From Rhyzopertha dominica (Eukaryota > Arthropoda > Insecta > Coleoptera > Bostrichidae): a stretch of DNA of 64,000 nucleotides. This document shows positions 1 to 12,670 of this stretch, in pieces (the stretch's first letter is position 1; the number at the start of each line of letters is the position of its first letter). Made by a program: the position numbers and the translations under genes. The stretch covers positions 60,778,023 through 60,842,022 of the forward strand of contig QCXZ01000003.1 in assembly GCA_025024175.1 (NCBI GenBank), read 5' to 3'. The notes under the pieces were generated by a model, which saw nothing but the letters and a program-made list of their open reading frames with translations, made no database searches and was not told where the DNA came from.

Positions 1-419
1 ATTTCTTGCATTTTCTTATGTAAAAGACAGAAACCACGCAAAATAGAAAAAATGTATAAAAACCGTTTCATAAGGCTCTTTGTCGCACCCATCTTAGTTA
101 ATGTACTAGCTAACTAGAAAAAAAACAAAACACAATTTTGAGAAAACAAATTCCTCGAGTACAATTAATATAAGTACACCTTCTTTTACGTGTAACATTA
201 AAATTCATTGTTCATAGTGTGGATGTAGGCGTAGTGAAAATAAAGAATGGTGAGTCAAGTAGCTGCAGCATTGTGGATCTACGGCGTACAGAGTCACCTT
301 GGGCGTAAAACGCAAAACTGACGTTTGCCTGTTTAACTGTTGGGTTTCTGTGCGTTTTTGAATCACATTTCTGTTAGATGATAGTGACTCCGTCATCACT
401 TGTACGATGCGAACATGTG
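1..419. other. A+T-rich stretch, no gene seen
   Basis: No finger exon, transposase or reverse transcriptase reading frame is visible on either strand. On the minus strand it lies downstream of the last cassette found (ZF1). It could be non-coding sequence 3' of lola or a repeat I cannot identify. Confidence 0.4.
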
Positions 420-1509
420 CAGTGGCGTAGTACAACAGTTACAGAAAAACAAAAAGATTCGTTTTACACCAAAAAGGAACAGAAACTGTTGAAGCAGGTA
501 CTCTCCAATAACTTGCCTCAACCTGAAGATGCAATTTCGACCAAATTTCCTCTAACTAGGTTGTGATTTATCGAAAAGGTTTTGATTTTGCGAAATGGGG
601 ATTTATAAATAGGCATACGCAAAAATTGTAGGTATTGGAATAAATAAAACGTTTATAATTGCTATTTTTTAAATAAATTAAATATCATTTTTTGAAAAAT
701 TCTACTCTAACAATCACCCCCTAAATGAGTTCTACGTGCACTAAAGAAAAGTATTTATTACAACCGATACACTAGGGGTATGTCGCTTTTTACCACAAAA
801 AAGCATTCTGTATAAACATCTTTTTTTTTTGTTTTTTGATCTTTAGGAACAATTCCTAGAATTCTTTGAATATTTATAGGTAGTGTTGTATACTCGTAGG
901 TTCGTAGGACCATACAACTATAATAATCATTCTTACTGAATAAATAAGCAATAAGCTTATATCCACTTTATTTATTAGCCAAAAGTGGATCTACCAGTTG
1001 AGCTTATTTGTTCAACAAGAAAAGCTATACTTTTATGGTTTATCTAATAAAAATGCTTATAAATATGCAAGGTGTTCTAAGAATTATTCTTGAAAACCAA
1101 AAAGCAAGGAATCATGTTCCTGGCGCATGCCTTTTTGCAGTTAAAAAACCACATGGTGTACTAGATACAACATATATTTTTCTTTACTGCACGCAGAACT
1201 TATAGTGTAGAATTTTGCAAAATCTGATTTCGATATTATGCAATTGTAAAGAATATTATTCAAGTAAACGCAGTTGTAAACTTTGTACTTGTTCCATTAC
1301 CTGCGATTCATCTATATGTCTGTTTGCAAATTCAGATTTTCGTAAAAAGAACTGTTCGATAAATCACAACTTGATTGGAAGAAATTCGGTCGGAGTTGCA
1401 TCTTAAGGTTATGGCAACTTCTCGGAGAGTACTCCAGCAGTCTGTGTTTCATGATGGTGTAAAACGAATCATTTTGTTCTTCATCTGTAACGGGTACACT
1501 ACGCCACTG
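420..1509. repeat. Inverted-repeat element with about 190-bp arms
   Basis: The stretch from 420 to about 605, starting cagtggcgtag, recurs in reverse complement at about 1325-1509, ending ctacgccactg. Both arms contain gattcgttttacacc and end near a related tgtgatttatcgaa. The arms have diverged by several small indels. The middle is A+T-rich with no transposase reading frame. A long-TIR non-autonomous DNA transposon is the simplest reading, but I could not find a clear target-site duplication. The short open frames in the two arms match each other only because the arms are copies. Confidence 0.6.
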
Positions 1510-4500
1510 TAGGCTGCACCCGTTGGCATCGTACAAATGATGACAAAGTCTCTACCAGCTAACAGAAATGCAAATAAACCCAACATTTAATAATAATGTT
1601 CGCCTAAATAAGACAAACGTTAGTTTTGCAGTTCGCGCCCGATGTGACGTCATGCGCGGTAGATCCACAAAATGCGTCAGCTACTTGGCACAAGTTATTC
1701 TCGCCACCCAATTAATTAATGCGAGAATCCTGTGCAATAATAAAAAAGAAAAATATCACCTGTTCAGCCGTTTAGCGTAACACGCAAGAGTTCGTCTATT
1801 AATTGCGATGACGCGTCAGCATTCGTTCCGCTAACGATCTGGCCAAGCCTCGCAACTACGCAGGTGTTCAGCCAGCGGCAGCTGCGCGCTGGCCGTTGAC
1901 AACAGCGACCCGACGGCCAGAGAAATCTCGCTGGATCCGCTTCTAATTCTAATGACGCAGGTCCACACAGGCCTTCCGCAGCTTTCGAACGTTTCCATGC
2001 ACCATCACCAGGTATACTAACGACCACTCCACCGCGAAAATAAAGTCGCGTTCTTTGTTTCGGCATGATCACTAGGATTTTACCAGCATACGCTGCTATA
2101 ACACACACCTCGACCGTCCCAGGTCTCAACTAGAGGGTCTAGTCTAGTCACGTCACGATGTGCCATGGGTCCAGTCAGCCCGCAGTGTTGCCGTTGCAGC
2201 AACATTGAACGTACTGAATTTTGAGGTGAATGTACTAAATTAATAGCAGTAGACTCTAACTTTTTTCAGCTTCTATTGCAAAAATCCCGAGAACTGATGA
2301 GCATGAAAGTTTGTGTTTGTCCGTTTAAAATAAATTTGAATTAACATATTAAAATAAATAATACCGCAATGAGCTAGCTAATTGAAACAACCAGGTAAGG
2401 CCAATTAGAAAATATGCGTGGACACGTATGATGCGTTGTAGAAAGGCTTGTTTTTTTTAATTTAAAAATAAGTAGTAAGAGTTTGCCTAACACCACTGTT
2501 TATCCACTGTTCGCGAGTTTTTTTTTCATCTTTTGGTACTTTCTTGAAAAACAGTATAAATGGTTTCCTTAATTTTTGCACTTGCTAACAAAGTACTGAG
2601 GTGCGATCGTCTGCAAAATAAATGAAGAAGTTAGTTGTTTTGAAAATTCCTGAGTAAGCTAATTATAGCACATTTTATGAGAAAAATGTACATTATTGAT
2701 CTTGTAGATAAGTATTGTCTAGTATACAAAAATTGAACAATATTTGTTGAGGCTATAATATTAATAATAATAGGCAGATTGTGGTCAAAAAGAATAGCAG
2801 CAGCTCGCCGATCGATGTTTTATTATTTCTGATCCGCATAATGAAAGTTATTTTCATAAGATTCAGTTAATTTTGAAAATAATCGATTTAATTAGTAAGA
2901 CGTTTAAGTTTTATAACCCCGCATTGCGTTTATATCCTAATTAAATAAAATAACTATTTAATTTGTTTGTTACAATTATGATCGAGTTATCTAAGCTTGA
3001 TTTTACACGTGATTTAATTTATTTTGTTGTTTTATTTTTACGGGGAATAGACTTTCAAGAAACGACATATCCAAACCATCTTCTAGCTACAATCAAACAA
3101 TAATATTCAAGCAAAAAATTTTACAATCTTAAAATTTACAGTAATTGCAGTTAAGTTTATCACAATATAATTTGTTTAATTAACTCGTTTAAATTCTATT
3201 TGTGGCAGCTAGTTGTAGGTATGGTAATTTTTGATACATATTTAGTGCTTTTTAACCATTTTAATGATTGTGATCAGCCTGATGTGTTTAGATCGTTTCG
3301 ATTGAGGCATTATGTAAGACTGTAAAATTTGTTTGCTTCAATTTCAATATTTGATTGTGACCCAAAGATAGTTTAAATAGAACTGAAACTACTGGATATG
3401 TCAACATTCCTTGAAAGTTCATTCCCTGTCATTTAATAATTTTTTATTAACTTTTTTTGGACGTAAACATAACCACAAATCACACAATCTCAAACATATA
3501 AAAGCCGAGAGGCGTTTTCAAAATCATTAAGAAATATTTTTGTTTATTTTATGTTCTTATACTGTCCCTAAACTTTAATATTCAGTACGTACTGACGCCA
3601 GCAATACTTACCGTAACTTTCCTTATTTCCACCATACGTACAAATTAATAATAAAGGATTACCTATAAAAATCTGAAACTGAATGAGGAACCCAATGCAA
3701 CCTGATTGGCTAATCTTATGTGCAATTTATTCTTTACAGAAGATTTTTAATAAAATTCATTAACGGACGGTCAAATGTTGTTTTTACATTACATCTTTTG
3801 CCTTTCTATCAAATTATCTCATCAAATTTATTTGAAGATATATTGCAGCAGTTATGGCTAATAAGGTATAATTAAAATTTAATATTTATTTAATTTTTTA
3901 CAGCTATGTAATACCCAGACCTTTAATGTATAATTTTTATAAACCAAAATTCATTCGTAACCGGAATTTACAAGTGAAAAGGGAAAAATAAAAGTAATAT
4001 AGGTATTATTTCATGTATTGCTTAAAAGGGTCCTCGCAGTTTGATGCTAAAGAAGATTTAAATATCATATAGTCCAAATATAACATTTATGAAAGTACTA
4101 TTTATTGGCAAGAGACGTTGTTAGATCAAAATTACGAGAAAATGTATAAGGCAATAAAACAAAATATTACATATTTAAGTTATATGCAATTCACTCCCTT
4201 ATTATGTGTACGAGAATGCTGAAATTCATTTCTTACATGACAACCCTTATATTTTCTACTATTTTGCAAGTAGTTTTTAATTTTCTACCGATCTGCAATA
4301 ACACTCTCTGTAATTGACATTTACGATCCCCGAGATATATCGACATTTTCGTATAAATCACACCCGTTATCGGCGATATATTAATCTATTAGCTTAAAAA
4401 TGTAATTTAAGATTTGCTTTAGAATCATGTATATTTTGTTTTAAACACTTCTAAAGTGCTTGCCGCGTTACAATGGAAAATTCTGTACTTATTTTTATTT

Positions 4501-5491
4501 TTTATTCTCTTTTGTGCAGTAGACTCTTTTAAATACATAATCATAAACAGCTCATTTCCCAGGCCGATGCAACAGTTACCTACAAAAAATTCATAATTAC
4601 AAGGTGTAACATCATACCATAATAAGGTACATTTTCTAATAATTTTCATAATACGTTATTTAAGGATTCCGAATATTTTTTGTTATTCAAATGACCACCA
4701 GAGTCAAGGTCTTTGCCCGAAATTTACCGTCCAGCGTCTACCTATATCCTATATGTCGTTGATGCAAAAATATATGCGGATTCACATTACCGTAATAACG
4801 AAAAATTTGACCATGCATTCTGCGGTTACAGTATAAACCAATGAACGTAAAATGTGGGTTAGTAATGTTACAGCGCTACTCTTTGGAATCTCAATTATAT
4901 ATAATCTGCATTGAAATACTTTTTTGAACATATGGTGTGTAGAGCATGTTCCCCGCTAGTGCAAATCGATCCAACAAGTCCTATAAAGTACGAGCATGTA
5001 TCGATCAGAATATCTTTGTTTGTATATAACACGAATCCAGAATACAACTTTCTTGACGTTCGCCCAGAAGAAACACAATGTCCACTAACTCGTTTTATGC
5101 CAAAATCCATTTGGACCCAAAGCTAATGTTGAGAACTTAATGAGAGCAATTGTAGGTAATCTGCCTTTATTTATTCTGAGTACCAAAGAATAGTTTGGCT
5201 GTTGTTTCTGAACTTCATTTTAAGCTAGCTAGTAAAAAGGGTACTGCAATTAATAAAGACGAGTATATCATCCATATCGCATTAAGATGCAAAAATTCAA
5301 CGTAGCAAATTTTAACACAAGTTTTTTTTGTATTACTTAAACAAAAGAAAATGAAAAATAAATAAAAACCTCATTTTCTAGTAAGGTAATGTAAGAAATG
5401 TTACGAAATCCACAGCAAAGACTTGAGAAGTGATTAAAACATAATGAGCAGAATTTTGAGCGCTATCTTAGATATCCTAATTGTTTGCTGG
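1510..5491. other. Non-coding stretch with one GC-rich patch
   Basis: No recognisable gene in about 4 kb. Positions 1780-2170 are clearly richer in G+C and CpG than the surroundings, and a 121-codon minus-strand frame covers 1764-2129, but its composition resembles no family I know and has no finger motif. A CRE-like palindrome tgacgtca is at about 1645. From 2170 to 5491 the DNA is A+T-rich and featureless to the eye. Confidence 0.4.
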
Positions 5492-6792
5492 CATCGGCGT
5501 ACCGAAAGAAGGGCAAGGGGGGCAGCTGCCCCCCGCCCCTGGACCTGGTTTGCCAGCTCTGGACCCTTCCAATTTCCCATACATTTAGCTGGTTAATTGT
5601 GTGCGTGCACCTAAAAATTGTCTTATTTACAAAATTGTAAATACAGCAAAATTTATAGGCGAGTGTATTTTACAATTTTCATCCAGAACTCATATTTGAC
5701 CCTTGCAAATGACCTTCTCTAATAAGTCGTTGTCAAACGGTTTCCAAGCTTAATCGATGCCATTTGCGTTTTGAAGCTGTAATTGCAACATTCTTGTTGT
5801 TACGAATCGTTATCGCTTAAAAAGACTATCTTGGTCAGGATGAGTCATAACACGATTTCTGCTTAGTTCAGCTCTTCTACCTATTCCTATAAAGATTGTT
5901 GAACTAACTACTGTTATATGGAATCACATCAGAATCTGTCATATATTCGGTGATAATTCTAACTTTTGTACTAGTTTTAAAAATTAATACAAAAAAACAA
6001 AAAAAAAACTAAAAATACATCAGAACTCACGTTTATGAAAGTCAATTTATTTCATATAAGTTTTAGGAATCCAGTAAAAGCATTATCAGCACGAATTAAA
6101 ACCAGGTGTGTTGTTAAAAATACAATTAAATATATTTCAGTTTATTTAAATGAAGCTTAATTTGGTTAAAATATGAAGTAGTCGGTTAATTTTTGAGAGT
6201 AATGCACTGGCGATCTACGAAGGATGGCTTGACGCATAATGCTGAGGCACTTGTCATTCTGAGCTTTAATAGTTAGTTATCTATCGAGTCGAGTAAAAAT
6301 TACTACAATTGTATCTCTAGCACCTATACATATGAACTCCCAGCTTATTTTCTAAAGCTTCTGGTGTGAGAAGTTGAAGCTGTACTAAAAGCGCATCGGT
6401 TAATGCATTAGTCTTTAATAAGTGTTAATTCTGAATCAGAAATCGTGCTCCTGTTAGTAGAACTGTTAAGGTGAAATTTATGTTCCTTTGGTACTTCGTA
6501 TAATATCATTATACATTATGTGGATCATGGATCTTTATTCTCCCAAATAAAATGTATCAACTCATTTTTTGTTAAACACGAGAGCTATGCAACTAAATGC
6601 GCCTCACCTAACTGAGTTCATCAATAATTTGGGTCTTTATTTCACAGATTATTCGTGGAATAAATACTTCATTAATTACTTAAGTACCTATATCTTATAA
6701 ACATTTATTATTTCTATTTATGTTGAATTATACTCTACAGGACGTTCCTGCTTTGCCCGCCCGCCCTAGACCAAAAGCTAGGTACGCCCATA
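5492..6792. mobile_element. hAT-like non-autonomous transposon with 8-bp TSD
   Basis: The element starts catcggcgtacc and ends ggtacgcccata; the termini match at 10 of 12 bases as inverted repeats. It is flanked on both sides by tttgctgg (5484-5491 and 6793-6800), an 8-bp duplication as expected for the hAT superfamily. No transposase frame survives. A C-rich subterminal segment (5510-5690) is shared with the fragment at 41305-41497, so the family has more than one copy in this window. It lies downstream of the last lola cassette. Confidence 0.75.
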
Positions 6793-6901
6793 TTTGCTGG
6801 TTTCCTGTTCCGAGTAGTAAAAAGCCTAAAAAATTAACAAATCACTGATTGTAAAAACGTAAGCTTTTGTAGCTGTAGTTAATTGAAACCTTAATTCTTT
6901 C

Positions 6902-7181
6902 AGGTTAGACCGCGTCTGTTTTCGGAATCGGGTTGACGTTTCGCACGCTCTTGTAAGGGGCATCATCAACACAGAAATATAGAATATGGCACACCTAACG
7001 CGAGAAACCCGTCCGAACCGAACCAAATAAAAAAAATCCTCCATGGAATTTGGTTTCGCTCGGACGTGCTTCTCGCGTTAGGTTTGTACCTAACGTATAT
7101 TCGATATCCCTGTCCTGATGATGACCCTTATAAGAGCGGGCGAAACGTCACCTATTCCAAAAACGGACGCGGTCTAACCCC
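6902..7181. repeat. Inverted repeat with hammerhead-like motifs (Penelope-type?)
   Basis: Two diverged copies of about 120 bp face each other around position 7045. Each ends with ttagaccgcgtc on its outer side and carries tgatgatg...gcgaaacgtc: plus strand near 7115-7151, minus strand near 6967-6930. A CTGATGA-like core, a short stem and GAAACGTC together resemble the hammerhead ribozymes in terminal repeats of Penelope-like retroelements, and a Penelope RT remnant exists at about 36 kb. Stem II pairing is imperfect in both copies, so catalytic ability is doubtful. Confidence 0.45.
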
Positions 7182-7841
7182 AAAAAGACTATGATTCCAA
7201 ATCGCTGATTACTATTGCGGTGTTTATGAATCCCTAAATTTCAGATATAAGCAATATTATAGCAGTATAAAAAAATTATAAAAGACGCCAGCTTTTTATC
7301 TACATAATCTTACATAAATGTGGTTATAATTCTTGTTAACCAACAATTAAATAATCAATGTCAATTGAAAAATTATTTAAATGTTTTTTCTGACAAAGAT
7401 AATTCTGTACGAATGTGAAGCTAGTGATTGTAACTAAAAACAATAACTAAATATTTATATTATTTAACAAAATTAACTTTTTCAAGATCTAGAAAACTAT
7501 TTTTCCGACAACGAACATGCTATTTCGTCAGGATAGGACAGATCTGACTTTTGGGAAAAAGGATCTCAAGCCCAATTGTTTTACAATGAGAAGTAGGAAA
7601 ATAAAGAATGAATTTAATTAAAAAAAACTTTTGTTACAAATAAAGTGAGTAAGATATATGATACAAAATTTTATTAAAAATGTACCATCTAGCAAATATT
7701 TATCATGAACGGATATCACTGAAGATTTTACAGATAACCAAAGCATTGTATGGTATAAAATAGTGAAATGAATCTGAGGGGAAAAAGCGTGATCAGCGCT
7801 TCCCTAATATTTGCAAAGCGTGGAATACTCCAGTCATATGC
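7182..7841. other. Sequence downstream of ZF1, probably 3' UTR and beyond
   Basis: A+T-rich, with no finger exon. The nearest minus-strand AATAAA after the ZF1 stop is at about 7668-7674, roughly 170 nt downstream, so a moderately long 3' UTR is possible. Nothing else is recognised. Confidence 0.35.
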
Positions 7842-8035
7842 TCATTCTGACACAACCACTGAATGCGTCCGCAAATGCACTTTGAGATTAAACCTGGTCC
7901 TGAATTTGTAAGCACAAAAGGGACACGGAAATCTTGGCTCTTTCCCGCAATCGAAACGTTTATGCTGCTGGAGATTCCTCTGATGTTTGTATGCTCTTCC
8001 ACAGCTGCAACGGTGTACTCTCTGAAAGTGCCCAC
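7842..8035 (-). CDS. lola: lola terminal exon ZF1 (two-finger cassette)
   Basis: Last cassette of the array in transcription order. The acceptor is ttttacag at 8036 and the exon starts GT, giving a split Gly codon; 63 residues and TGA follow. Finger 1 runs HRCSCGRAYK...HKRFDC with only one residue between its first two cysteines (C-x1-C) instead of two. Finger 2 is a regular C-x2-C-x12-H-x3-H (CPFC...HLRTH). The tail is short and ends in VVVSE. ZF2 lies only 175 bp upstream. The C-x1-C spacing is shared with ZF18, so it is unlikely to be a sequence error. Confidence 0.9.
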
Positions 8036-8210
8036 CTGTAAAAGACAAGTTATTAATCTTGAATATATCGATGTATCTTGCGATTAGTAACAACTTGAAA
8101 GGTGTCTTTCTTTTACATTTTATTTTAAGTTCCATGTAACAAATTCTACAAAAATAATTCTCCCATGGGAATATAACTCTTCTTAATAATTAGCAACAAT
8201 TTGGAATAGG

Positions 8211-8410
8211 TTATTTTTGCATTCTCCTCGCCTTGCAGGTTATCATATGCGACTTTAGATATTCCTTCCTCTTGCACCTGTACAAGCATCCCTCTAACGT
8301 ACAGAAAAATTTGGCGGGCTTACCACACTCGTACACGTGATGCCTTCTTAAATGGCTTTTCTGTTTATAACTTCTGGGGCAATTTTCGCATTTGTACCGT
8401 TGAGCCGAAC
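8211..8410 (-). CDS. lola: lola terminal exon ZF2
   Basis: The acceptor aaatttacag is at 8411, and the exon begins with the GT of a Gly codon (GGT). It encodes 65 further residues. Finger 1 is C-x2-C-x12-H-x4-C (YKCENC...ECGK). Finger 2 has the longer C-x4-C opening (CTLEGC) and closes H-x3-C (HMITC), making both fingers C2HC. The basic tail is KARRMQK. It sits between ZF1 and ZF3 with gaps of 175 and 135 bp, so poly(A) sites must be very close to each stop. Confidence 0.92.
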
Positions 8411-8545
8411 CTGTAAATTTGAGGAGTAAGAATTTCCTATTTTGACATTTAGTGGGGAAGCGTGGAATCGTATTCAAAAATTAAAAGAATTCTTGATATA
8501 TTTTAATACAAAAGTTAAATATGTAACATTCTTCCCGTTATATAT

Positions 8546-8730
8546 CTAAGGCCAAGGATGAAAGTCATGTTTCGTCTCGTAATGCTTTTTTAACCCACGC
8601 TTATTGGTTGTCTTGAAGGAACATATTGCACATACGTAAGCCTTCTGCTTTCCACAACGTACCAGGTGTCTTTCTAGAGATCCTTTGGTTCCAAACGTTC
8701 TCTTGCACGAAGCACATTTAATCTTCTTAC
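8546..8730 (-). CDS. lola: lola terminal exon ZF3
   Basis: The acceptor ttgttccag is at 8731; the split codon is GGT. Sixty residues: a KK-rich lead, finger 1 (CASCKRTFGTKGSLERHLVRCG, with H-x3-C instead of the usual x4), and finger 2 (CAIC...HYETKH). It ends DFHPWP before its stop. The minus-strand frame stays open upstream of the acceptor, so the splice site was chosen by its match to the acceptors of the other cassettes and the common phase. Confidence 0.9.
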
Positions 8731-9185
8731 CTGGAACAAAACTTGTTACTTCTACCTCTGGATTTGAAACACGTCTTTGGGAGAAATCGTTTAAAAAACA
8801 CAAAAAAACTAAATATTGTGATCGCAGTTTATTCTGGTGTTTTCAACAACAATACTAGACTTTTAGGTTGGCTTATTGCACTTGAAACACCACTTGCTGT
8901 TTGATGCTTGATTATCCAAATGATTTTAATGATCATAAAAATTAGTCCTGCCATAGGGTACCTCTTAAAGTGACATCCAAATAACAATGGTCAAACCATG
9001 TTGGCTGTGAATGTTTTTTTTTTGTAAAGTAGAAGTCACCTAAAAATTTCATTCATTTACATGAATGTATAAATTTTCATAGCCTGGCTCAGAATAACTT
9101 GGTTTAAAATCGAAATCTAGGATTCCGGACCTAGTTTTAACATCCTCAGATTTGAAGCGTTCCGTTAAGCATTATATTATCCAAA
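8731..9185. other. Intergenic gap between ZF3 and a retroelement remnant
   Basis: No exon seen. Relative to lola this is intron sequence for ZF1-ZF3 transcripts and carries the ZF3 acceptor at its left edge. Confidence 0.35.
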
Positions 9186-10870
9186 GTGAACTCACCTTCC
9201 CACAACTCACCTTCCCACAACTCACCTCAGATGGCTTCGGATGATATACCAAAAGTTAACTATATGGAAAGTGATTACACTGGATTATATAATGCGTTGG
9301 CAAACAAGGACAAAAATTGTCATCAACTGAATGACGTTTATGAGGCCTGTCAAAATTTATCTCAAGAAATTTACAACCTATTTGAAACATGTATACCTAG
9401 ATACAGTCGCCGTTGCGGATCCCATCCTGTCTGGTTTACGTCGTCAATTATAAAAGCCATTGAAACTAAACTTTACCTTTGGAAATATTACAAGACATAT
9501 AAACTACCATTTTACCTGGACCGTGTTAATAAACTACGCAAGCTTATTAAAAAAGAAATTAAAAGGGAATACCGAATCTTGATAGCCTCAGTTCAAACGA
9601 CGCGACCCCAAAAAATTGTGGCCTTACATTAATGCAAAGAGGAATACGAAGACTATTCCACAGACTACGATTCATGAAGAAAAGAAACTTATATCTTCTC
9701 ATTCTATTGTTAACGCCTTCGCCCATCTTTTTAAACCTGTTTATTGTGGTGATAGCGATGCTGCAGTAATTGATCCAGAATCCCCGCACACGAACGTTAA
9801 ACACAGTTTTGGTGTATCGGAACGTGATATCTTTGATGCGGCAATGAAACTAAAAGCTAACTTCACTATGGGGCCTGATGAAATACCGACCGTTTTGGTG
9901 AAATCACATCTACAATCTAATTCTGGAAGGTGCAACGTTCTTGTATATGCGGAAATTGGATCCGGTGTTTAAGACTGGTGACCGAAATAATATAGTTAAT
10001 TACAGATCTATCTCTATCACTTGTATCTTTGTTAAAATACTTAAATCCATCATAGCACTTAATCTTTACTCCCATGTGTCCAGTGAAATATCTATATACC
10101 AGCACGGCATTGTTCAGGCTAAATCAACAGCAAAAATCTTTGTGACTTCGTTTATTTTGTTTCGAATGGTCTTAACTTGAAGTGTCAAGTTACCTATAAC
10201 ACGCCCTCAGGCGTAATGCAGTGTTCCAATCTTGGCCCCGTCCTGTTTTTAATTTACGTCAAAGATGGTTTTGCTAACTTTAACGGTTCCGTGTACGCCG
10301 ATGCTGATGATTTAAAAATTGCTGGATATATAAAGGCTGAACAGGATTGTTATATGTTGCAGAATGATCTGGAGTTATTCAATGATTGATGCACCTCTAA
10401 CTGTTACTGTTAAATATTAGTAAGTACAAGCTCTTGAGGTTCTCCAGAAAGACTACTAATGTCGAATTCAGTTACAATATTAATGTTGTCCCTGTCGTTG
10501 AAGTTGATTGGGGGTGATTGTAGATTCTCGTTTGTCGTTTATGCCACATGTTAATCATATATGTTCCCAAGCAGCAAGGTTGCTGGGATCTGGGATTTAT
10601 TTTAGGGAACACAAGGGGTTTTCGTCCCACTGAAGTGCTCTACGTCCTTTATTATGCATTTGTGTGATCTAAACTAGAGTACTGTTCGGTGGTATGGAAC
10701 CCCTACTATCAGTGTTGTATAAATTCATTAGATCGTATATAACAAAGATTTTGTAAATATTTGTACTATGTCAAACATGGACAGTATCCCGATGTCATCC
10801 TCCCTTGTTCGCGGGAGGGTAGGCCACAAATCTTACCTTACCGTATTGGAGGTAGGTTATGATTTTATTG
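9186..10870 (+). mobile_element. Degraded non-LTR retrotransposon (Jockey-like RT)
   Basis: Reading-frame pieces on the plus strand follow the order expected for the end of a non-LTR endonuclease and its reverse transcriptase: HPVWFTSSIIKAIETK (9419-9466), MGPDEIPTVLVKSHL (about 9869-9913), NYRSISITCIFVKILKS (about 9999-10050), SGVMQCSNLGPVLFLIY (about 10209-10258) and a VYADADDLKIAG version of the YADD box near 10291. Several frameshifts and stops separate them, so it is a pseudogene, 5'-truncated. Tandem copies of caactcaccttccca lie at 9186-9230. Later fragments such as LEYCSVVWNPYY (near 10672) mark the C-terminal region. Confidence 0.75.
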
Positions 10871-10976
10871 ATTGTTTATTAACTAGTAGGACTGTGATAA
10901 TATATGTTACCAAAGTTTTTATTGATTGTTTACTAACGTATTAACTAATATGACTGTGATATTATAAAATGCATGT

Positions 10977-11080
10977 CTATGCTGTGCTGTCTACACCTCA
11001 ACCAACTGCAGATAGATCTGTTTCGCTGTCATTACAGCTCATCAGTGCAGTTTAGGTCTAGTGTAGACAACACGGCATAG
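10977..11080. repeat. 104-bp hairpin repeat
   Basis: The sequence ctatgctgtgctgtctacac is answered by gtgtagacaacacggcatag, an inverted repeat of 20 bp with three mismatches. It looks like a small MITE or foldback unit inserted into A+T-rich DNA that is itself duplicated (attgattgttta...actgtgat occurs twice just to the left). Confidence 0.55.
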
Positions 11081-11117
11081 AACTGGTTTTGCTTATACAC
11101 CAAAGCAATGGTATGAT

Positions 11118-11249
11118 GAAAGTAAGAATTTAGGATGGCTACAGGTCACTTCCTTTAGGAAGTAGTACCCGTTAAGGCAGCTAGGTGGCTTTGTCATCAT
11201 GTCAGTGTAATGCTGACAGATGGCATTGCCATCCTAAATTCTTACTTTC
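11118..11249. repeat. 132-bp MITE with perfect 22-bp ends
   Basis: gaaagtaagaatttaggatggc and its exact reverse complement bound the stretch. There is no coding capacity. The perfect ends suggest a comparatively recent miniature inverted-repeat element; the target-site duplication is not obvious. Confidence 0.65.
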
Positions 11250-12670
11250 TGTGATATTATAAGTTGCTAAAGTTTTTAATGTCGGATATCTATTAAGTGT
11301 TTTATGTTATTGTGATTGCTAATTTGGTGCTATACTTTCAGCCTTGATAAAAAAGTAAACGACTTCGAAACCTCGGCAAAGAAACATACATGTCTTTCAA
11401 TGTCCCCATCTCAATATTAACCTATATACTACGTATGGTATAATCTCGTTAAAGAAGTAAAAGAAAGAGATCCTAAAAAGAATATCAAACTGCTCTACTA
11501 AAATAAAGAAAACTATTACCGATCTCACCTTTAGATGGAGGGTGGCTGTGTATAGTGGAGTGAGGGCAGCAAACAAAATCCCACCAAGTCGAATTGAGGT
11601 ATGAATAACAGCCAATCCTCAACAAACTAGAATATTCAAAATACACAATTAGTAAATGCTTTTGCACACTGCAATACGATAGCGAAGCAATTCAAATGCT
11701 GGAGTGTCATATCGCGCTGAACGAAAAGACGGAGAACCGTGAATGCCAGTTTTTACTGGACCCCTGCAAAATAGGTAAGATAATGTTGACACGAAATACA
11801 GATATTGCCATGATGAATAATTTCCCTTTTAGGAACAACACCTATTGGAAGAAAATAGAAGAACACACGAATTTGCATCTAAATGGAATTATGTTAATTT
11901 AAATCTATTAAATTGGAATATAAATATGAACAATAAATTTCTTTTATTACCGAAGTATTCAGTTAAATAATTGTTAACTTAATAATAATGTTACATAACT
12001 ATAGCAACTGCCCGCTCATATCTTTAGCGTATCAGAAGGTGGCCTACACGGTAAGTGTCTAGCATGGTTCTAATTCGTCCAGTGTGCAGCTGTTTTGTTC
12101 GAATGCATTTGATTCCACATTCTCTTTCCCATACGCTGTAGATACAGTGTTCACTCCGTTGGTCATTCATTCGGCATTCTCACCCGATGAGTGCTAATAA
12201 GGACGAACGGATGTCAAAACTTGATTCCATCTGCACAAGCGTTAAATCACCACATTGTGCAGCATGATTAAAGATCTTTAACTGATTAATAATAAATCGA
12301 AGGCTTGGAAATAACTTTTGGTTACTGATGAAACCACCAGAAAGCATAAACCAGCACCCGAAATTGTCATTATTAGTAATATGAAAATCCACAAGTAATT
12401 AGCGAAAGTTTAAATGTTATGAGAGTTAGGTTGTGTTAGTTGGTTTTGATTTTGAAACCAGTTACATGCAAGAAGGTTTTGTAAAAGGATATTTTGATAA
12501 TTAACTTACAATAAATAATTAACCGGCCAATACAAGATTTCAGGATGAGATTAGAATCCTTATAACTACCCGTAGAGTAGATTACGTAGTCGGATATTAC
12601 TCTTAAATGAAATGTAATTAATACAGTTAACAATCCATCGCAACTGTAATTTAAAAGAACGTCTGATATG
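11250..12670. other. Gap, no supported gene
   Basis: Short open frames exist on both strands but none carries a recognisable domain. A minus-strand frame at 12180-12392 faintly recalls one ankyrin unit (HAAQCGDLTLVQ) but is isolated and broken on either side. Confidence 0.3.

Noticed and set aside
1764..2129. 121-codon minus-strand open frame as a gene or lola exon
   Set aside because: No finger, no recognisable domain, and no cassette-type acceptor; probably open because of local GC richness.
7863..8087. Plus-strand frame over ZF1
   Set aside because: Antisense shadow of the finger exon with no domain of its own.
12180..12392. Possible ankyrin repeat on the minus strand
   Set aside because: A single weak unit, broken on both sides, with no neighbouring repeats.
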